Positions 13,023 through 17,797 of a stretch of DNA of 17,797 bases are shown in pieces (position 1 is the stretch's first letter; every line of letters begins with the position of its first letter). The position numbers and the translations under genes were made by a program. The notes under the pieces were generated by a model, which saw only the letters and a program-made list of their open reading frames with translations, had not been told where the DNA came from and searched no databases. This DNA is from JBBQKI01 sp038326725 (GTDB lineage: Bacteria; Bacteroidota; Bacteroidia; Flavobacteriales; Flavobacteriaceae): NCBI GenBank assembly GCA_038326725.1, contig JBBQKI010000039.1, positions 1-17,797 of the forward strand. Reading direction: 5' to 3'.

Positions 13023-15857
13023 TCAAAATCGAACATATAAGTTTATGTAATAAGTAGTTCCACTCCCAAAAAAATATCGCGAACCAAAGACAGGGGTTTC
13101 CCTTTTACTTTCTTTAAGAACCTTATCATAATCAGCAACCCGGGAATCCTCAAACCCGCCCGTAATGTATTCTTGATCCAAGATATTGGAAACTGTTGCA
13201 AAAAACCCAACGAAATAACCTTTAAGCATCCAAGATTTGCCTCCCACAACGTTCACCAGAAAATAATCTTCAAATTCTTCTTGCTTCAATAATTTTTTGG
13301 CAATTTCCGGATCATATATACTATTGGTTTGGCCGTCCAACGATAAAGAAAAAGCATCGGAGCGTTTTAAATTGCTGATATCGATATATGCATTCGAAAA
13401 ATAATTCAAGGTTGCGCCAAACCACCAAAACTCCGGTGATCGATATTCAAACCCAATTTGATATGCGCGTTCCGGACCTCCCGCCACGTGATAATTTTTC
13501 AGTTTGGTAGTGCCGTCGCCAAAGGTGAGCTTATCAAAATCCTCACTGCTTAAATACATTTTTGGATTATTGGTATAAAGATGTTGCCCAACCGAAGCGG
13601 CGACTTTCAGTTTTATGGTGGGCGTCATTTGTGCTTCGATGCCCAGTTCGCCGCCCATACTCCGTGTTTCGATGCCCGATGTTATTTCCTGAACAAATGC
13701 GTTACCCTCTTCAAAACCCTGTGCTGATTCAGTAAAGAAAAAACCAATCTCCGTCCGATCCATCATTTTGTTGTAATAGCCCGTAAGCCGTGCTTTTACA
13801 ATAGCCGAACGGAAAATATAACTCAGCCCTGCGTTTTGGGTAACTTCACTTTCCAAACCAATAACTACATTATTACTTTGGCGGGAATTGCTAAAAGTAT
13901 TCCGTAAATTCGGAGCTTTGGTCAAATATCCGGCGTTCAAATCAATCAAATGACGGCCCGTTATTTTAAAAATCATTCCTGCTTTTACGCCATAATTGGT
14001 AAAACTTAAAGCTTCACTTTCACCGAAAGATTTATTACCGGGAAAATTCCCGTTTTCAAATAACCCGTTGCGCTGGTATTTGGTTTGCGAAGCAGTTACA
14101 GCTGTGTAAAAATCCAATTTTCGGTATTTGAATTTGCCCTGCAAAAAACCAGAAATAACATCTGCATTCAGTTCAAAATTATACTTGTATCGATCGCCTT
14201 CTTTTACAATTCGGTTGCGGTTTTTGAGGTCGCTTTGTGCGACGTCTCCAATAATTACGTTATCACCACCTTCCGCGAAATAATCGATGTCCAAATAACC
14301 GTTTCCGCCCAACAGGTCTTTTAGTTCAGCAAAATTTTCACTTTTTAAATTTTGATAACTGAGGTTTCCGTTTAAAATAAAATTATCGGAAATCTGGCTA
14401 GTCAAAATAGTGTTCACAGTAATTTGGGTATCGTCCGTTCGGTCTTCCTGTATTGCATAAATAGAGTTCCCGCCATTTGCCGTTGAAATGGCATTTGCTT
14501 CATATATAGCGTTCCAATTTAATTGCCCATCATTTAAAAATTCCTGCTCTGCTAAATAGGCATATTGATAATCCAATGGTGAAGGATCATCAAATCTCAG
14601 AAAATAGCTAGGTAGTTTCTGATAATAATTGGGATACGGATTTCTTGCACCACCAATATAAGTTTGTTGCCCGTCCACCTCTATAAGCCGCGTACCGCCA
14701 TAATCGATACGGGTGTTGCCTATTTTCCCGAATTGATACCCGAGATTTGTGTTTATGGTAGTTTTTTCAGATAAATTCCAATAATGGTTCAACATAATTA
14801 CGGGCTCTTCCACGATCTTCATCCGGGAATTTCTCATTTCCCCATTTAGATTGCCCCAGTTTGGGTTATATTCAATTCCTTTTAAATCCTTTACTTCCTT
14901 CGTAATTGCAGTGGAACGGCCACGGCGGTTGGGGGTATAAAAAGCGGTAAGGTTAAGGCTGTGATTGCTGCTTAATTTTTTTTCCACCGAAGCAAAAAAG
15001 GAATTGGCATCGTAAAGAGTGCCGTCGTAAAACCCTTCTTCCCCAAAACGGCGAGACAGTAAAAAAGAATAGGCCCAACCCTTTAAACTTTGTCCACTGT
15101 GATAAGACCCCATCACCCGCCCGGTGTAGCTACGGTTGGCAGTGGCATAGGAAATTCTTCCACCCTGACGAAATTGGGACGCACGCATAATCATATTGGT
15201 TGTGCCTGCAACATCGCCAAAAGTGTAATCATTTGCACTTAAACCCATTGAAAACTCCTGGTTTCGTTGCACATCATTCAATCCCCCCCAATCTGCCCAT
15301 TGCGGCCGGCCATCGTACTGCTTGTTCATTTCGATACCGTTGATGAGCACTTTCCCATTGGCATTGTCCAATCCCCGAGGGCGGAAAAATGTGGCACTAA
15401 AATCATATGCAGCAGCGTTCAAAAAAACATCTTTGGAAGATTGCAACAGGCCCGAAATTGAATAGGAAATACCCTCATCATCGTCCAGTTCAAGATCCGA
15501 AAGGCTTATGACGCCAATCTGCGATTCCACTTCGCTTAAATCGATTTCCAATAAAATGGGGTCGAGGTTTAGGGTTTTTCCACTTTCAATAATAATAGGG
15601 ATACGGAGGGTGGTGTATCCTTTTTTTACAACAATTAAGACTTGTTCCCCCAAAGGAAAATCTTCGCTGCTCATATTAAAACCCCCTTCGGCATTTGTAT
15701 GGGTGCCAAAAGGACTTTCATTTATTTCAATCTCAACATCAGGGATAACTTCATTGGAATAGGTATCCACAACACGACCTTTAATAATGGTGTTTTGGGA
15801 AATTCCCGAAAAAATACTGCCAAGCAGAACACCCCAAATAAAAATGATTGGTTTCAT
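13023..15857 (-). CDS. TonB-dependent receptor with carboxypeptidase-regulatory-like domain
   Basis: A 944-residue outer-membrane transporter. After the signal peptide (1-20) a CarboxypepD_reg-like domain spans about 23-105 (IIKGRVVDTYSNEVIPDVEI, GTHTNAEGGFNM, VVKKGYTTLRIPI). A plug domain (about 110-230) contains FRPRGLDNANGKVLINGIEM and FGDVAGTTNMIM. The rest is a beta barrel of amphipathic strands ending in the aromatic YYINLYVRF. It imports a substrate using TonB energy; which substrate cannot be told from sequence. The SusC-specific signature motifs are not evident and no SusD gene is near, so this is not a standard polysaccharide locus. The partner lipoprotein follows in the operon and a secreted nuclease/phosphatase-fold enzyme is divergent. 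Uptake of nucleic-acid or phosphoester breakdown products is an inference from that context. Confidence 0.9.
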   Translation of the reverse strand: MKPIIFIWGVLLGSIFSGISQNTIIKGRVVDTYSNEVIPDVEIEINESPFGTHTNAEGGFNMSSEDFPLGEQVLIVVKKGYTTLRIPIIIESGKTLNLDPILLEIDLSEVESQIGVISLSDLELDDDEGISYSISGLLQSSKDVFLNAAAYDFSATFFRPRGLDNANGKVLINGIEMNKQYDGRPQWADWGGLNDVQRNQEFSMGLSANDYTFGDVAGTTNMIMRASQFRQGGRISYATANRSYTGRVMGSYHSGQSLKGWAYSFLLSRRFGEEGFYDGTLYDANSFFASVEKKLSSNHSLNLTAFYTPNRRGRSTAITKEVKDLKGIEYNPNWGNLNGEMRNSRMKIVEEPVIMLNHYWNLSEKTTINTNLGYQFGKIGNTRIDYGGTRLIEVDGQQTYIGGARNPYPNYYQKLPSYFLRFDDPSPLDYQYAYLAEQEFLNDGQLNWNAIYEANAISTANGGNSIYAIQEDRTDDTQITVNTILTSQISDNFILNGNLSYQNLKSENFAELKDLLGGNGYLDIDYFAEGGDNVIIGDVAQSDLKNRNRIVKEGDRYKYNFELNADVISGFLQGKFKYRKLDFYTAVTASQTKYQRNGLFENGNFPGNKSFGESEALSFTNYGVKAGMIFKITGRHLIDLNAGYLTKAPNLRNTFSNSRQSNNVVIGLESEVTQNAGLSYIFRSAIVKARLTGYYNKMMDRTEIGFFFTESAQGFEEGNAFVQEITSGIETRSMGGELGIEAQMTPTIKLKVAASVGQHLYTNNPKMYLSSEDFDKLTFGDGTTKLKNYHVAGGPERAYQIGFEYRSPEFWWFGATLNYFSNAYIDISNLKRSDAFSLSLDGQTNSIYDPEIAKKLLKQEEFEDYFLVNVVGGKSWMLKGYFVGFFATVSNILDQEYITGGFEDSRVADYDKVLKESKRETPVFGSRYFFGSGTTYYINLYVRF

Positions 15858-15903
15858 TTTAAAAAAATAGAGGGGAGTTGCTTAATTATTCGGGAAGTGA
15901 AAA

Positions 15904-15934
15904 CTAAATTATGAAATAAATTTTAATTTACCAA
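15904..15934 (-). promoter_or_regulatory. Candidate promoter of the TonB receptor operon
   Basis: On the minus strand TTG (15932-15934) is followed after exactly 20 bp by TAATTTAG (15904-15911), a 7/8 match to TAnnTTTG. It lies 46 nt before the receptor start codon. The -7 element is overlapped by the left arm of an inverted repeat. Confidence 0.55.
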
Positions 15935-15967
15935 TATTGCATTTAATTTTATAATTAATTTCATAAT
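15908..15967. promoter_or_regulatory. Spaced inverted repeat between divergent genes, possible operator
   Basis: ATTATGAAAT (15908-15917) and ATTTCATAAT (15958-15967) are perfect 10-bp inverted copies 40 bp apart; the inner flanks continue the symmetry partly. The left arm overlaps the receptor promoter and the right arm ends 17 bp before the nuclease start. A regulator bound to both could control both genes. The region is very AT-rich, so chance is possible. Confidence 0.4.
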
Positions 15968-15984
15968 ATATAAATTAAAGCTCA

Positions 15985-17037
15985 ATGAAAAGATTTCGAT
16001 TCTTACTCTTAATTTTTATTGCTTCAAGTATTTCCATTTTTGGGCAATCCGAAAAAAATTACAAAATAAACACCATCGCTTTTTATAATGTTGAAAATTT
16101 ATATGATTTTGAAAACGACACTTTAACCTTTGATGATGACCGTACCCCGGAAGGAAAGGACCGGTGGACCGAAGAAATTTATAATTTAAAATTGAAAAAC
16201 ACCGCCCGTGTACTTTCAGAAATTGGGGAAGAAGTTAGCGGCACTTCCCCCGCCATCATCGGGCTTTGTGAAATTGAAAACAGGCGGGTGCTGGAAGATT
16301 TGGTAAATCAGGAATCTTTGGTTCAAAAAAACTACGGCATCATCCATTTTGATTCTCCGGACCGGCGTGGTATAGACGTGGCTCTGCTATACCGGAAAGA
16401 AATATTTACGCCAACAAATTACAAAACTCACGCACTGTTGCTTTATGAAGAACACGACAAAACAAGGCGGATTTTTACGCGCGACCAATTGGTGGTGAGC
16501 GGGATGTTGGATGGGGAAAAGATTCATTTAATCGTAAACCATTGGCCCTCCCGAAGCGGGGGCGAGGAACGCAGCCGGCCAAAGCGCATAAAAGCTGCGG
16601 AATTGAACCGGTATATAATGGATTCACTCTTTAACGAAAATCCATATGCGAAAATCATAAACATGGGCGATTTCAATGATGACCCCACCAACGCAAGTTT
16701 AAAAAAAGTGCTTAACACCCAAAATGAAAGGGAAAACATGGGACTAAAACAACTGTACAATCCCATGGAAGCCCTGCTTAAAAAAGGGCTTGGCACCTTG
16801 GCCTACCGTGATGGCTGGAACCTTTTTGACCAAATGCTGCTTTCCACCGAATTGATGAAAAAAGAGTATTCATCTTATCGTTTTTATAAAGCTGGCATCT
16901 TTAACAAAGCCTATTTGGAAACCCCCAACGGGGCTTACAATGGCTATCCGTTCCGCAGTTTTGTAAATGGGTTTACCGGCGGCTATAGCGACCATTTTCC
17001 GGTGTATGGTTATTTGATCAAGGAGCGGAAACCGTGA
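15985..17037 (+). CDS. Secreted endonuclease/exonuclease/phosphatase family protein
   Basis: A 350-residue metal-dependent phosphoesterase of the EEP (DNase I/ExoIII/inositol phosphatase) fold. The signal peptide (1-21, IFGQ) exports it. The active-site blocks are complete and in order: FYNVENL (N35), CEIEN (E96), RRGIDVALLYR (D131), NHWPSRSGG (H186), MGDFNDDP (D229, N231) and SDHFPVYGY (D336, H337). Members with the block NHWPSR are typical of Bacteroidota and are annotated as endonucleases or phosphatases; the true substrate is not fixed by sequence. It carries no T9SS sorting domain or lipobox, so it is expected to be periplasmic or released by another route. It is divergent from the receptor-lipoprotein operon and 127 bp from it. 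I infer it processes the substrate which that operon imports. Confidence 0.9.
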   Translation: MKRFRFLLLIFIASSISIFGQSEKNYKINTIAFYNVENLYDFENDTLTFDDDRTPEGKDRWTEEIYNLKLKNTARVLSEIGEEVSGTSPAIIGLCEIENRRVLEDLVNQESLVQKNYGIIHFDSPDRRGIDVALLYRKEIFTPTNYKTHALLLYEEHDKTRRIFTRDQLVVSGMLDGEKIHLIVNHWPSRSGGEERSRPKRIKAAELNRYIMDSLFNENPYAKIINMGDFNDDPTNASLKKVLNTQNERENMGLKQLYNPMEALLKKGLGTLAYRDGWNLFDQMLLSTELMKKEYSSYRFYKAGIFNKAYLETPNGAYNGYPFRSFVNGFTGGYSDHFPVYGYLIKERKP

Positions 17038-17054
17038 TGGGGTTTGGTTTTGGA

Positions 17055-17075
17055 AAGGTAATTGGTTTTTACCTT
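17055..17075. terminator. Weak hairpin between convergent genes
   Basis: AAGGTAA (17055-17061) and TTACCTT (17069-17075) form a 7-bp stem with a 7-nt loop, 18 bp after the nuclease stop codon. The following AGTTCTTTGTTG is only moderately T-rich on the plus strand, and on the minus strand the tail is TTTCC. It could be a weak bidirectional terminator for the nuclease gene and the convergent small gene. Confidence 0.4.
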
Positions 17076-17097
17076 AGTTCTTTGTTGTGCATAGTTT

Positions 17098-17493
17098 TTA
17101 CTCATTCGCCAAAAGAAGTAAAATTGTTTTATCTTCTTTTTTTAATTTCAAAGTATCATTGTCTATTTCCTTATATATTCTAAAAGGTGCCGAAATATCA
17201 GCTATTTGAGGAATATATTTGGCTTTTTTTGGCCTCCAAATTGCATGATCCTTTGAATATCCGTAATTACTTCCAATAACATAAGTTGAACTATTTAAAA
17301 AGTATTTATTATTCAGAAAATAAATTCCTCTTTCATTGTATGCGTCAATAACTTGTATATCATAGCTTTTATTTTTATCTATTTTTTCTAATCGTTCATA
17401 AAAGTCAGATTGTTTATTCATAAAGAAAAAAGATGAAATAAGTCCGATAACCAACATCATAATTACTATATAATGTGATTTCCATTTTATCAT
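17098..17493 (-). CDS. Unrecognised small membrane-anchored protein
   Basis: A 131-residue protein that I do not recognise. A hydrophobic segment at about 8-24 (YIVIMMLVIGLISSFFF) follows the basic start MIKWKSH and is not followed by an obvious cleavage site, so it is probably a signal anchor. The remaining hundred or so residues are soluble, charged and tyrosine-rich, with a YDIQVIDAYNERGIYFLNNK segment that suggests beta strands and DNDTLKLKKEDKTILLLL near the end. The C-terminal part could be a small beta-rich domain on the periplasmic side. The gene is noticeably AT-richer than the large genes to its left, in keeping with acquired or fast-evolving DNA. It stands alone, between the convergent nuclease gene and the divergent toxin gene. 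No function is proposed. Confidence 0.65.
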   Translation of the reverse strand: MIKWKSHYIVIMMLVIGLISSFFFMNKQSDFYERLEKIDKNKSYDIQVIDAYNERGIYFLNNKYFLNSSTYVIGSNYGYSKDHAIWRPKKAKYIPQIADISAPFRIYKEIDNDTLKLKKEDKTILLLLANE

Positions 17494-17534
17494 TTTATAG
17501 ATGTTTTTTCACTATTATTCATAACTTATTTATA

Positions 17535-17555
17535 ACCCTAACTTTATTGGGTTTA
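17535..17555 (-). other. Possible leader hairpin of the 131-residue gene
   Basis: AACCC (17535-17539) and GGGTT (17548-17552), with flanking A/T pairs and one bulge, can form a small stem in the presumed leader of the gene at 17098-17493. A perfect TATATTTG lies just upstream on the minus strand (17560-17567), but there is no TTG at the usual distance from it. Confidence 0.3.
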
Positions 17556-17559
17556 TCCC

Positions 17560-17567
17560 CAAATATA
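17560..17567 (-). promoter_or_regulatory. Candidate -7 element of the 131-residue gene
   Basis: On the minus strand TATATTTG matches TAnnTTTG at all positions, 66 nt before the start codon. The expected -33 TTG is absent, so the call rests on the -7 element alone. Confidence 0.4.
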
Positions 17568-17621
17568 CCAAAATCCATTTTACTCGCCCACCACTGCCCT
17601 AAGCTCTTCCAGTTATGCGTG

Positions 17622-17653
17622 TTTGCAAATTGAAAACTTTTTGGTTATATTTG
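17622..17653 (+). promoter_or_regulatory. Consensus promoter of the higB-like gene
   Basis: TTTG (17622-17625), 20 bp, then TATATTTG (17646-17653): both elements match the Bacteroidota consensus fully and the spacing is normal. Only 5 nt separate the element from the ATG at 17659, so the transcript would begin at or next to the start codon. Confidence 0.7.
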
Positions 17654-17658
17654 TCCCC

Positions 17659-17797
17659 ATGAAAATTCTCGTAAAAAAAACGATTTTATTCTATATCAAA
17701 AAATATCCTAAAGCAGAAACGCAGTTATTGATATGGTACCACGAGTTTTCAAAACTTGAATTAGCAAATTTCAATGAACTCAAGAAAATTTACGGAA
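17659..17797 (+). CDS. higB: HigB-family toxin, N-terminal part (cut by window edge)
   Basis: Forty-six codons of a gene running off the right edge. The translation begins MKILVKKTILFYIKKYPKAE and continues with LLIWYHEFSKLELANFNELK. This fits the N-terminus of the HigB mRNA-interferase family, whose members start with a basic strand and helix, then K.HP.A...L..WY. Such toxins cleave mRNA at the ribosome and are held in check by an HTH antitoxin (HigA) encoded immediately downstream, which would lie outside this window. The start is supported by its match to the family's usual N-terminus and by the promoter directly before it. The catalytic C-terminal half is not visible, so activity cannot be judged. 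Confidence 0.75.
   Translation, partial: MKILVKKTILFYIKKYPKAETQLLIWYHEFSKLELANFNELKKIYG

Noticed and set aside
13023..15857. SusC of a polysaccharide utilisation locus
   Set aside because: No SusD or glycoside hydrolase is nearby and the SusC signature motifs are not evident, so the general name TonB-dependent receptor is used.
15937..15984. Promoter of the nuclease gene in the same style as the receptor promoter
   Set aside because: A TTG exists at 15937-15939, but nothing close to TAnnTTTG follows at 17-23 bp, so no promoter was called.

Overview
The window comes from the chromosome of a Bacteroidota bacterium, most likely a marine or environmental member of the Flavobacteriaceae. Four things point there: two secreted proteins with type IX secretion system (T9SS) type B sorting domains, a PorP/SprF family protein with its typical C-terminal SPRYF, a TonB-dependent receptor with an N-terminal carboxypeptidase-regulatory-like domain, and AT-rich intergenic DNA with Bacteroidota-type promoters (TTG, about 20 bp, TAnnTTTG). 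The genus cannot be decided from this sequence.

Layout. (1) 1-2231, minus strand: a TPR-containing sensor histidine kinase of the HisKA_3 class, followed by the first 32 codons of a response regulator that runs off the left edge. Together they form a two-component system. (2) 2471-3694, minus strand: the ribosome-associated GTPase HflX. (3) 4008-11456, plus strand: a tightly spaced four-gene cluster (gaps of 27, 27 and 21 bp). It encodes two large secreted adhesin-like proteins built of Ig-like repeats and ending in T9SS type B sorting domains, then a PorP/SprF outer-membrane protein, then a periplasmic TPR/PD40/OmpA protein. By analogy with SprB/SprF of Flavobacterium johnsoniae, it looks like a self-contained export and anchoring cassette for surface proteins. 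It ends at a strong intrinsic terminator (11492-11528). (4) 11559-15857, minus strand: a two-gene operon of a TonB-dependent receptor and a DUF5689/choice-of-anchor-J lipoprotein. Divergent from it (15985-17037, plus strand) is a secreted endonuclease/exonuclease/phosphatase-fold enzyme. The three probably form one uptake system for a phosphoester substrate or a nucleic acid, although the substrate is unknown. (5) 17098-17493, minus strand: an unrecognised small membrane-anchored protein. (6) From 17659, plus strand: the start of a HigB-family toxin gene, cut by the right edge.

In regulation, the response-regulator gene and the higB gene both have a promoter whose -10-like element ends 5 nt before the start codon, so both transcripts are probably leaderless or nearly so. 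The intergenic region between the receptor operon and the nuclease holds a consensus-like promoter overlapped by one arm of a 10-bp inverted repeat. The other arm lies just before the nuclease gene, which suggests shared control. The gaps at 98-227 and 2232-2470 hold degenerate repetitive sequence of a kind I recall from flavobacterial genomes. I see no tRNA, rRNA, insertion sequence, CRISPR array or riboswitch in the window.
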